Assembly (NCBI RefSeq): GCF_028502605.1
Contig: NW_026611593.1
Location: forward strand, 2,604,001 to 2,668,000
Reading direction: 5' to 3'
Length of the DNA: 64,000 nucleotides
DNA from: Trichoderma breve
Taxonomy: Eukaryota; Ascomycota; Sordariomycetes; Hypocreales; Hypocreaceae
Shown here: one piece after another, positions 22,901 through 31,333 of the stretch
Layout: each line of letters begins with the position of its first letter
How positions within the stretch are numbered: position 1 is the first letter of the stretch
Made by a program: the position numbers and the translations under genes
Notes under the pieces: generated by a model
What the model was told of the DNA's origin: nothing
What the model saw: only the letters and a program-made list of their open reading frames with translations
The model's database searches: none

Positions 22901-23160
22901 CAAGGTTCAGACTGACGTCTATTGATTCCTGGGATGAGTTTTTGGATAAGCCTAGCAATTCGTGTATCTTTCGGGCCTCAAACAACTGGCTCGCCCGTCT
23001 GTCTGCTGCTGCACTAAACGCAAACTTGGGTTCTCGCACGATTATATTGGATACCTCTAAGAGTCCGTGCTGGGACTGCCTCGGAGATTTGGCGAGTAAC
23101 TCGCCAGATGATCTTTCAAGAGATCCGCCTGAGGATAAGAATCCATTATTTATACATTGA
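19978..23160 (+). CDS. Large fungal protein of unknown function (1060 aa)
   Basis: A single uninterrupted reading frame of 1060 codons from ATG 19978; the frame is open further upstream, but only with non-ATG codons. I do not recognise an enzymatic motif. The N-terminal region carries S-E-R-R-R-N-A-A-E-D-G and R-K-L-G-A-L-F, followed by Y-G-T-R-S-S-Q-I, a pattern I associate with large uncharacterised ascomycete proteins. The middle is mostly helical with a long polar linker (about residues 540-600). Near residue 870 is a basic P-P-K-R-K-K-V-D segment that could be a nuclear localisation signal. A short acidic E-P-E-P-E-L-E-L run lies at about residue 780. No membrane segments or signal peptide are seen. 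Absence of introns over 3.2 kb is notable against its intron-rich neighbours. Confidence 0.8.
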   Translation: MQPISKISAAIASATQETTFALANINFDFSICKFEAPKEYRGVGQHLSERRRNAAEDGDEHIFARKLGALFSPVLPSTPQLVTAYGTRSSQIIEASSKKGLNNGPFQDWVGPDGTSIWAAATSGPGAIAVHLLACMLARIWPAREAVAIWEEIIAGRKAELSLVDQTDPLWVSASLAARIEISYQQISSWDASARSWLQVADTAKLRQQKQLELLASNLTIPVNQKPSTYSSVLEAWTTGLRFMENLVSGLPQSVQTGAEVLVLTSWHLYPDISVLGAGNPHPVPQRDELIPPGAMITLGQLSCSPDQNGEVYWSLPLAYLKYYGDPIVTSRSIGETTSRLTVLEFFLVVLGSVFCGLRVQEAGIDKACDLFLKVAELVDAATSRRSLQKPGSWLKYLAEAAKDYKDSSPNNEHQLGLMMRGHRRYKNFLAGPTEEPSPLSNLFDADALLRLVTDPEDKIECLRLLAPDIITQPNALLIRYPKPRSGIKTDEHFEAADHSRIFRDVYDTWEFTTAMIRSQNPRKGRVTRRLNVGTHIRWKIGSRSKHKGEKVRDLSTVQVMDRSESSFSWSEEESSSFGAIDTISNPPYECILGDPNEVALFKRYDAEIAGSSNLDIDVLLLILSRGWVNNVELLQLLDNGGPLQSKSTQCLESLRCLAAAADVYKLMPGATISASVFSKSLVDAIWMKEFSTPPKRYDSETDTPGKELPDKGSFFRGATLDPRQLFKSDSEPSLGTSGFFGISREQPKEFISELSNEHPRKRMKYEAEACKVNSVEQEPEPELELCKNGLLTYELSRAQTFACIAMFENRDVNLHPESLKKVMAMSAGNSIYVAMPLICDPFECPKENEVKHIIGNIGKPGVSLMIPPAPPKRKKVDEYVWKHATHALFDGQLDDSFNHTSLHLSFTKYKLPVNFSHGYQSVEGNFIETLISVFDKQEWIADLDILGAIDELMWERMPNSSKKECRHQQGENTPRFRLTSIDSWDEFLDKPSNSCIFRASNNWLARLSAAALNANLGSRTIILDTSKSPCWDCLGDLASNSPDDLSRDPPEDKNPLFIH

Positions 23161-23550
23161 GGATGACATAGGCTGTTTGAATGCAATATACTATTCTAAT
23201 CCTATTTTACTACTTAGTAGAATCCAGCGGGGCTTGAGAAATATATTTTAAGGCTACAAGAGAGAAAGGGTTCCAAAAGCAATATGCACATATCAGTTAC
23301 TACCTTGTTCGCCCTAGCTATAACACTCTATCTCACGTTTTATCATATATTGATCCTTCAGTTCTTGGAAAATACATATCCAATTCTGGTGTCTATTTTC
23401 TACGTTGGAAATGTTTTTTTAATGGACTCCACTGCTTGAAGTATTGGAATCTATGACTTGATAACAGTTTACACTCAATGGTGGGGTTAATATATCGTCT
23501 GATATCACGTTTTCCATAGAATGATAAAGTAAATTCATGAAAATTCAAGC

Positions 23551-23669
23551 ACATACGACCATAGGTAGAGGAAAATTCGGGGTCCCGTCTGCTCCCCCAG
23601 AGACAAGCCTCTAACCGGCAGATTAGTAGTTGAGTGGGTGACCATCAGCGAACACCGGCTGTTGTATGT
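23551..23669 (+). rRNA. 5S ribosomal RNA
   Basis: 119 nt begin with ACATACGACC and end with GTTGTATGT, the terminal helix strands of fungal 5S rRNA. Helix II strands (GGTAGAGG and CCTCTAACC) pair, and the box C region TAGTAGTTGAGTGGGTGACC is intact. A downstream T-rich run supplies the polymerase III terminator. It differs from the copy at 30658 at four positions, all in the first half of the molecule. Confidence 0.9.
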
Positions 23670-23679
23670 TTTCTTTTTT
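23670..23679 (+). terminator. RNA polymerase III T-run terminator
   Basis: Ten bases, nine of them T with a single C, directly follow the 5S rRNA 3' end. Confidence 0.7.
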
Positions 23680-24100
23680 TGCTTTTTACTGTATTAAGTC
23701 CATTAGACATTAGACTGGGGATTTGAAACAGCTTGATTCCATTGTCAGGAGCGGTCAAACGGACAGGTTCATGCTTCGGGCTGCTGGTTTGTCGTTCAGT
23801 GGAGATGTGGGTTGTCCGAATGTCAAGATCTAGATTTCAGTAACTTGTTGCCTACTTGAAGGGATGTAATGCAACAACGTCGATTTACTCATTACAATTG
23901 GCTGCCTTCGTCGGAATCTAGAAGGGGGAAAGACGCAGCTACGTGTATCATCCTGGTATAAACTGGAACAGAAAGTCAGCGTTGAGAGTGGGCCAACATA
24001 CTATCTAATCATAGCCGTTGCTAAAAGAAGATGACATGTGCCAAAGAAAAGAGAGAGAAAAGTGGCTTAGAGAAACAGCCAAAAACGCATGGTGTCAACA

Positions 24101-24220
24101 GGGGCCCAGAAACATAAGAAACGAGGGAAGATGCTTAGTAACGAAGACAGCTCGGAAACGAGTGACCCAGAAACACGAGGAATGAGGGGCCTAGAAACAT
24201 AAGAAACGAGGGAAGATGCT
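24101..24220. repeat. 35-nt direct repeat, two copies
   Basis: Positions 24101-24135 and 24186-24220 are the same sequence apart from one C/T difference, 85 nt apart, within a purine-rich block. Shorter related units (CCAGAAAC, GAAACGAG) recur between them, so the block looks like a degenerate minisatellite. Confidence 0.8.
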
Positions 24221-24441
24221 CTGAAATAAAGCTGAAAACTGGAAATAAAAGACCCAGAAGCGAAGGAGATGTATGGATCTTAGAAATGAGGGAGGATTTT
24301 GGAATATGTGGATTACTTTCGAGGGATTTGAAATTCTTCGTCAAGGTACAGATACGTTTTGCATTAACGGTGGCTCGAGGCATATCATGATCTCGATTCT
24401 CTATAGTTGGAACCGTGACTGCTGTTCAGTGATACCCATTG

Positions 24442-25827
24442 TTACAACACTGCTTGGAGGAGGTCAAGGACTTGCTCAGCAGTGGTGAGCGGCCGAGGAT
24501 TGCCTCGACACCACTTATCTTTCAAACAGTTTGCAACCAATTTGTGCAGATTTTCTTCTTGAAAGCCGACGTCATGCAAACTCCTTGGCATCTCTAAATC
24601 TCTCAATAATGCGTCCAGAATCCCTCCTAAGGTATCGGCGGTGCTCAGTCCACGAGAATGAAGGATAGCTCTTATCTGGAGATTACTAAAGAGCGTTTCC
24701 TTCACAACCTCCTGCTCATCTCGATTAACGGGGAGATTGTAGAGGCAAACAGCAGGGAGCAAGACGCAGCTTGTGTTTCCGTGGCCGACACCAAATGGCC
24801 CGAGTTGGTGTCCAATCCCGTGGCTGGCCCCAAGAGTTACACCCTTGATTGCTCTCATTGCGTATACTCCCCCAATTTGACACAAGAGCCGTGCCTCCAA
24901 GTCATTTTCATCGGATTTTGATCGGTAAAGGCCGCGCACGAGCAAAGTGAGACCTTTTGCTGCATCCTTTAAATTCTTGGGTGGTGAACTTGGGTTGCAC
25001 ATAGTTTCCACGCAGTGGTCGACAGCACGAATGCCACTGCTTAGCCAGGAGGACAGTGGAACCTTGACGGATAGCTTTGGGTCGAGAAATACGAGCGAAG
25101 GAGCCCTGCATAGGAAGCTTGCCTTATGGCAAGAGACGTCATCTGTTCCTCCAGCGGACGGACTATATTCGGCGCCAGACAGAGTGGTGGGAATAGCCAC
25201 AATCGGAATCGCTGGCGATTCACATTTTACCGTTGTCGTTTCCTGATAGTCTCGGGTAAGAGTCCGCAGAGAATCAATATCCATTGCTTCATTAGCAACT
25301 GCCTGCGACTCTGGTCAGCGCTATGAAGGCTCGGTTTTTATCGCTGTCACCTACAAAAGCGACAATTTTTGCGCCGTCGGTCAAGCTACCACCACCAAGC
25401 GTTATGATCATATCCGCCTGAAGTGTCTTTACCTCTCTTGCTATCTCGACAATTTCTGACCACTTGGTATGAGATTTCATTCCGGTGCGGACTCCAATGC
25501 ATCTCTCGCCTAGGGTGTTTGTAAGTTGTTCGAGATACTTGGTATGCCTGGACAATGAGCCTGAGCAAATGACATATATGCGCGATGCTCGTTGCAAGCT
25601 AACTATGTGTTTGTCAACTGCAGCTAGGAATGAGGTGTTGTAAATAACTGTTGGTTCGCGGTTCTTGCCAAAAGGTTCTGGCCGAAGATTGTAGTTTTGG
25701 GCAAAATCTAGCTCATCAACCTCATCAATAACAACGTGCAAAGTCCTTTCAGGTCGCTGCTAATATTAGCAGTTATGAGTCTCTGTGTCACTAACAAACT
25801 TACCTGAGCTGTAGTACTTTGATCCAT
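24442..25827 (-). CDS. Iron-containing alcohol dehydrogenase, maleylacetate-reductase-like
   Basis: Three exons (25827-25804, 25759-25355, 25302-24442) join in frame to 429 residues; the short first exon encodes M-D-Q-S-T-T-A-Q. The NAD(P)-binding glycine motif I-T-L-G-G-G-S-L-T-D-G-A-K lies at about residues 128-140. Next come P-T-T-L-S-G-A-E, a metal-site stretch G-I-R-A-V-D-H-C-V-E, and a histidine cluster G-A-S-H-G-I-G-H-Q-L-G ending in G-H-G-N-T. This arrangement resembles maleylacetate reductases more than simple alcohol dehydrogenases. Those enzymes reduce maleylacetate to 3-oxoadipate at the end of hydroxyquinol-type ring degradation. The gene is divergent from homogentisate dioxygenase across about 600 bp, supporting a role in aromatic catabolism. 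The exact substrate is inferred. Confidence 0.85.
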
Positions 25828-26421
25828 TGAGTTTGATCACTTCACCAATAACGGTGGGAACTATTGATTGGTGCTTGCTTGAGCAGGGATCCTGTAGAAT
25901 CTCGAGTTCCGGCTAATGCTTAAGACGTCTTTTAGTTAAGAGATGACACCCATTGAATTACCTGCCTTGGAGGTATTGAACATTTAACAGGCCCAGCTCA
26001 TAGCTTTCACAGCTGGAGCTTCGCGCCTCAGCAGCTGCGTTACTCCAACAACATGCACTTGAGTATGGAGTTTCCGTAAGTGGCTGAGGTCTGCATGACC
26101 GGTTCCGTGACCCAATTCCGTGAGACCATTCCGTGTGCGTATTCCGTGAGTGCATTCCGTGAGTCCCCTCCAACATTGCTATCCAGAGTGCTTTCTGGGT
26201 GTGCTTTCCAAGAGTTCATTCATCAAGCGTTCTAAGACCCGGCAGACTTTGGAGTCCGAAATGGCACTTATTGTTAAAGGAGACGAGCCCGCCTTTGGTT
26301 CTGGTTCACCCGCCAAGTTCGTCAGCCCAGTCAAGCCAGCTGTGAATATACATTCGAGTTACCGACTACGCCCGGGTGCGATTATCTATTTTTTAAGAAA
26401 ACATCAATAGAAGGCAGAAAA
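25828..26421. promoter_or_regulatory. Divergent promoter of the dehydrogenase and homogentisate dioxygenase genes
   Basis: A non-coding stretch of 594 bp between outward-facing catabolic genes. It contains the 13-bp tandem repeat array listed separately, about 260 bp upstream of the dioxygenase start. Confidence 0.6.
26103..26165. repeat. Five tandem 13-bp repeats with core TTCCGTG
   Basis: TTCCGTG occurs at 26103, 26116, 26129, 26142 and 26155, at an exact 13-bp period; a sixth weaker copy (TTCCGTAAG) lies at 26072. The reverse complement CACGGAA contains a CGG triplet, the half-site of Zn2Cys6 regulators. The regular spacing in a divergent promoter suggests an operator array; this is inference. 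Confidence 0.75.
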
Positions 26422-27835
26422 ATGCCCGTCACAAAATTCCAAGTTGCCGAGAAGTATGACTACTTGCACGGATTTGGCTCGTATCATGAGTGAGTGCGTG
26501 CCCAACCGAAATATGGTTTAAGATAGTGTAACTGACAAACATAGATCTGAAGCTGTAAAGGGTGCTCTTCCTGTAGGCGCAACGTCACCGCAAAAGCCTG
26601 CGTACGGCCTTTATGCAGAAAAGTTTTCCGGCACCGCATTCACAGCGCCGCGCGGAGAGAATCTACAGTCCTGGCTGTATCGCATTCTCCCCAGCGCCGC
26701 CCACAAGCCGTTCGAGCCGATAAAACGACTTAGTAACACCTCATTCAGTCAGCCGTTGCATCATATTCCCAACCAGCTTCGCTGGGACCCATTCAACACC
26801 AACGTCAATGCTGATTGGACTGATTCCCTGCACTTGATTTGCTCTGCCGGCAACCCTTGCATGAAACAGGGTCTGGGTATCTTGATATATGCAGCGGGAA
26901 AGTCAATGGAAACAAACGAAGCCTTCTCATCCGCAGATGGAGATTTTCTTATAGTTCCTCAACAAGGAGTTCTTGACATCCAGACAGAGCTCGGGCGTCT
27001 TCTTGTGCGTCCAAGGGAGATTTGTGTAATACCAAGGGGGACTCGCTATAGGGTGTCGCTCCCCGATGGCTCGGTTCGGGGGTATATCCTCGAGCTTTAC
27101 CAAGGACATTTCCAACTTCCTGAGCTAGGGCCAATTGGTTCTCAAGGCCTTGCTAATTCTCGAGACTTCCAAATTCCGGTTGCCGATTATACTGCCGACG
27201 CAGAAACCGAATGGCACCACATTACCAAATTCAATGGCGAATTCTTTACGGCAAAACACAACCATACGCCATTTGACGTAGTCGCATGGCATGGTACCTA
27301 CTATCCCTATAAATATGATCTTGGCCGTTACAACACCATTGGCACGGTTTCATATGACCATCCCGACCCAAGTATCTTCACAGTACTCACAGCTCCATCT
27401 GATCACCAGGGAACGGCAATTGCCGACTTTGTAATCTTCCCGCCTCGATGGTTAGTGGCTGAAGATACATTTCGACCTCCTGAGTTTCACCGGAACACCA
27501 TGTCGGAGTTCATGGGACTTATTGACGGAATCTACGATGGTAAGGAGCGAGGTTTTAGTCCCGCAGGCGCGAGCCTGCATAACATTATGAGCGGCCATGG
27601 ACCGGACGCAGAGGTCCATGAAAAAGCATCTAATGAGGACTTGAAACCTGTCAAGGTTGGAGACGGCAGTATGGCATTCATGTTTGAGAGCTGCTTCATG
27701 ATGGGTGTAACAGACTGGGGTCTTCATGAGTGCAAAAAGGTTCAACCAGATTATTCAGACAATGCATGGGGCGCTCTAAAGTCATCATTTGATCTTGCGG
27801 TAGATCGAAAGACCGAAGAAAGATTAGTTTACTGA
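26422..27835 (+). CDS. hmgA: Homogentisate 1,2-dioxygenase
   Basis: Two exons (26422-26489, 26545-27835) join across a 55-nt intron to 452 residues, close to the usual 430-450. The start encodes M-P-V-T-K-F and an early [10 protein letters not shown], as in the family. The iron ligands of homogentisate dioxygenase are visible: His and Glu in F-H-R-N-T-M-S-E-F, and His in S-G-H-G-P-D. The jelly-roll core with P-R-G-T-R-Y is present. It opens homogentisate to maleylacetoacetate in tyrosine/phenylalanine degradation. The C-terminal part differs from canonical fungal HmgA (for example [10 protein letters not shown]), so this may be a cluster-specific paralogue. Neighbours are the iron dehydrogenase (divergent) and fumarylacetoacetase (convergent). 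Confidence 0.93.
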
Positions 27836-28369
27836 GGTAGAGAAAATTTTGATGCCAAACTCAGCTAATCGGCAAGTAAATCCTGCATCCTGTTGAAGTT
27901 CCGTGAAGGGCAGTATTCGCCTTCACATTAACACGAATGGCCTCTTTATCACGCGCGCGGTTTGAGGCCGACTTCATCCAAGGCTAAGATGACTGAACCA
28001 CCGATAATACTGCTAATCGTTAAATAAACTATTAAGTAGTTTCTTTTTGTTTATCTTGAGCACACTACAGTTGCGACTTGCTTCGTGTGATTAAAGACCA
28101 GTAGGATATCTCCACATGTTGGTCAAGTAATCCTGGAAGTGTCGGGCAAGTTTCGAGACTCGTAATAGACACTAAAAGACGTCGAAACAGTCATCTCTGA
28201 ACTATTGGGCTTGAAATTTCAACTGAACTATCTGATCTACAATTTAAACAACAAAAAGGTTTACCTGCACACTCAGAATCTGTAATTGCCGAGGGCGTCA
28301 TTTTTTAAACAGAGGCAGTGCCGCCAGGATTGTCCCGGAGACCTCGCCAAATCCAACCAAAGCACCTTT
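27836..28369. other. Convergent intergenic region containing the lost tail of fumarylacetoacetase
   Basis: Positions 28298-28369 on minus remain open in frame after the fumarylacetoacetase stop and encode its conserved C-terminal strand. The rest is 3' flank of the two catabolic genes, without further features. Confidence 0.6.
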
Positions 28370-29647
28370 TCATCCTGCCCACCCACGTAAGGTTATCGTA
28401 TCACCGTCCAAGAGAACAGTGCGCTCTTCCCCCCCATCAAGCTGAATAGGGACTTTGCCATTTTGCGTTTGCTCCATCATACTGCCTTCTGGACCTGGCT
28501 CCGCACCGGAGATTGTACCAGAACCAAGCAGGTCTCCCGGTCGCAAGTTACAGCCGGTGATGGTGTGGTGTGCAATAATTTGGGGCCAAGACCACAAAAG
28601 GTTCTTTGAGTTGGTTCGCGTTATCGTCGTTGAGTGTCCTTTCGCAGCTAAAAGAGGATCGTGAACCTGGAATTTTCATCGACACCCCAATCAAATACAC
28701 TTACTGGTAATTTCAACTTCAAGTTCAATCTGTGGGATGCTGTTTAGACTATTCTCAGAAAGATAAGGCAGAAGTTGACTGCTATTTTGAATACCAGAGC
28801 CCTTAGTAGTCTCGATTGCATCGGCCAGAACTACCCATGCGCTGATACTCGTTCCAAAGTTCTTGGCACCGAATGGTCCGAGAGGGACGTATTCCCAAGA
28901 CTGGAGATCTCTCGCGCTCCAGTCATTTATAAGAACATAGCCAAACACATATTTTTCAGCTTCAGATATAGAAATTGGCTCGCCCATCGTGTTTTCCTGG
29001 CAGATAAACAAGCCTAGTTCAAGTTCAAAGTCCAGCTTCTCGCTTGGTCCCAGGATAGGGACTTTTGTCTCTGCCTTGAGATTGGGCACAATCTGACCCC
29101 ATGGGCGACGGATCGCTGTTCCAGATATTACTACACTGCTTGCTCGACCGTGATAAGCAATCGGCATATGGGTATAATTGGGCTGTAGCGCGTTGGCCGG
29201 CCCGCGGAGAATCTTTCCTACATTGGAGGCATGGTGTATTCCAGCATAGAAATCTGTGTAGTCCCCGATATCCAGAGGTCTGTGCATTTGCACATCGAAC
29301 AAGGAAATAATTGCATCCTTCCTAAGCACAAAGTTATCTCTTAGGATTTCGGGGTTCTTGGTGTCGATACTAAGAATGGACTGCAGATATTCTCGAACGG
29401 TTCGTTGGAACTTGCGGCCCAGAATGGCAAAAGGATTCAATGTCTTGGCGGAGAACACGGCGACATGTTGCTGAATATCAACAGATGCACAGAAGCCACC
29501 GCCATTAGCAAACGATTGAGGATCCAGGACATAGTCACCGATAGCAATACCTGGGCGACAAGTACTGTTGTTTGGAGTTGAGAAAATGCCAAATGGTATG
29601 TTGGCCAAAGAGAACAGGCTTGTAGGCTGAAGTGGTAGCCACGACAT
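28370..29647 (-). CDS. fahA: Fumarylacetoacetase with premature in-frame TGA
   Basis: Two exons (29647-28705, 28647-28370) join across a 57-nt intron (gtaagt donor, ttttag acceptor) to 406 residues. Residues of the fumarylacetoacetase active site are seen: D-F-Y-A-G-I-H-H-A-S-N, Y-H-G-R-A-S-S, D-F-E-L-E-L-G, N-D-W-S-A-R-D, the Lys in P-F-G-A-K-N-F, and the Glu in G-S-M-M-E-Q. The enzyme cleaves fumarylacetoacetate to fumarate and acetoacetate, the last step of homogentisate degradation. The frame stops at TGA 28372-28370 right after L-R-G-W-A-G. The next 23 codons, in the same frame and ending at TGA 28300-28298, encode G-F-G-E-V-S-G-T-I-L, the expected end of the family. The call is therefore a truncated or readthrough allele. 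The maleylacetoacetate isomerase step is not encoded nearby. Confidence 0.88.
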
Positions 29648-30657
29648 TGCTGTATGGCTTTCTGCCAATCAAATTGGGCTGATGGAGAGCAGCAGGAAGG
29701 ACTGTGCCGTCAAGCAATTGAAGTTTTCATGCCAAATTGTGTAACTATAACTACAGGTACATGTACAACAGTGTAAAATGCGTTATTTTGAGCGTGATGC
29801 CGTGAACGTCAATGTTCCTGATTTTGCCTTTGTGGGTGCATTGAAGCCGGCGGCTTCCTGGCTGTGACGACGGAAGACAGCGGTAACGGTGGGGCCTGAC
29901 GGAAGCTGGTGAAGCCTTCCGCAGCTTTATTTCTGATTGACGTTTTGGAGCAAACTTGGGAGACTCTTCCTCTCGCTAACTGCCGCCTCGGCCATTGAAC
30001 GGGGCCGAGCTATCCAAGTCATTCTCTAGTTGTGGAGAGATTAGCGCCGTGTGTGCTACCGAACAACATGGAGACGGCGGATCCAGTGCCATGATCAATT
30101 CCGGAGTCATTGACTGCATTCCTTTTATTCACATGGACTCCTCGGAACAACGGTTTCATCATCCCCGCACGGCTTTTGTCGCAAAGTTCATTTGAGGGGC
30201 CCATTCCGGAGCCTATTCCGGTACTATTATTCCGTAGCCAACGTAAGACGCACGGCTTTCCGCTTGGCTGAAGCGTCGTTGTTTGACGTGCATCTCATCT
30301 ACTGTTCCGTCCAGGGAATACTCCTGAGTATATGCTGTGAAGCGCCGGTAATGCTGTATTGAAAGGATGACACTCGAGATGAAGATGAAATTTGCTCCAA
30401 TGAAGTTGAAACCGACTTCGATGGGCTTAGAGGGTAATGTCTTTCGAACCTAGCATCAGCGACGGGCCACTGCAAGACGCATTCTCAAGTATCCAATCTC
30501 CACTACCAATACCACTAGCCATTGGTGTTCCAAACCTCTCTCTATATGTTCTATAACTTTAGCCAGAGACTGAGTTTCTTTGCGAGTTTTCAGACTGTTA
30601 GGACAGAAACAGAGCGCCTCGACATCAGATATAACCTTGCGAGAAAGTATAACAAGC

Positions 30658-30776
30658 ACATACGACCATAGGTAGAGGAGAACTCGGGGTCCCGTCTGCT
30701 CCCCCATAGATAAGCCTCTAACCGGCAGATTAGTAGTTGAGTGGGTGACCATCAGCGAACACCGGCTGTTGTATGT
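30658..30776 (+). rRNA. 5S ribosomal RNA
   Basis: 119 nt from ACATACGACC to GTTGTATGT, with paired terminal helix, helix II and an intact internal control region. It is followed by eight T residues. It differs at four positions from the copy at 23551 and is the closer of the two to the usual fungal loop sequence (C-C-C-A-T-A-G-A-T-A-A-G). Confidence 0.92.
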
Positions 30777-30783
30777 TTTTTTT
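30777..30783 (+). terminator. RNA polymerase III T-run terminator
   Basis: An uninterrupted T run directly follows the 5S rRNA. Confidence 0.75.
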
Positions 30784-31333
30784 GTCTTGATTTGCTTCTT
30801 CTTTTTCTCTTTTTTATATGTGCGTGTGTTGTGCGGGTGTGTGTTTGCCCAAGTTTAAGTGCATAGGCTGTGGTGTGGTGGGGTTTTTGGGCGGCTGTAT
30901 ACATGCATGTAACAACACTGCTTGAAGACCCTTGGCTGCCTGTAGGATGATACATTTACCTGCTATACACGCATGAATCAGTCCCATCTGCGAATAATAA
31001 AACATCTTAGTTACTAGTTTTCAGTAACTCACAAGAATATTCTCACATTAACTTCTTTCCACATGCTTACTTCATTGAATCATCAATAGTAAAAGGAAGA
31101 AACAGACTTTCCAGCTCAAGGCTAAGCAACTACATGTACCTCATCAATCACCTGTTTTCTGATTCAATGCTGTCCTTTCTTGTCATTCTTTCCTTTTCTT
31201 GATGTGACATTTTTGCTTTGTTATCCTCCTTTACCTTCTACGATTTCTTCCAATTTTTATAGTATTTGGTCGCACCAAGGTTCATGTTATCTGCTCGATT
31301 TCATCGTTGCTTTTGATGCTCTTTATCCCATCA

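Larger units (their letters stand above)
23161..24441. other. Intergenic with a 5S rRNA gene and a short direct repeat
   Basis: No protein gene is supported. It holds a full-length 5S rRNA gene (23551-23669) and an A/G-rich block (about 24040-24260) containing a 35-nt direct duplication. Confidence 0.6.
29648..31333. other. Intergenic with a 5S rRNA gene and TTCCGG motifs
   Basis: It contains the promoter of fumarylacetoacetase, a 5S rRNA gene (30658-30776) and low-complexity TG-rich sequence (30820-30900). TTCCGG/TTCCGT motifs lie at 30204, 30216 and 30230, resembling the array upstream of homogentisate dioxygenase. No further protein gene is supported. Confidence 0.55.

Noticed and set aside
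28298..28372. Stop-codon readthrough creating a peroxisomal targeting signal
   Set aside because: The extended C-terminus would end in F-K-K, not in an S-K-L-like tripeptide, and the context after TGA is not the known CTA readthrough motif.
28648..28704. Apparent frameshift at the fumarylacetoacetase splice junction
   Set aside because: Using the first acceptor (38-nt intron) breaks the frame, but the next acceptor, ttttag, gives a 57-nt intron and an intact frame. Only the TGA lesion remains.
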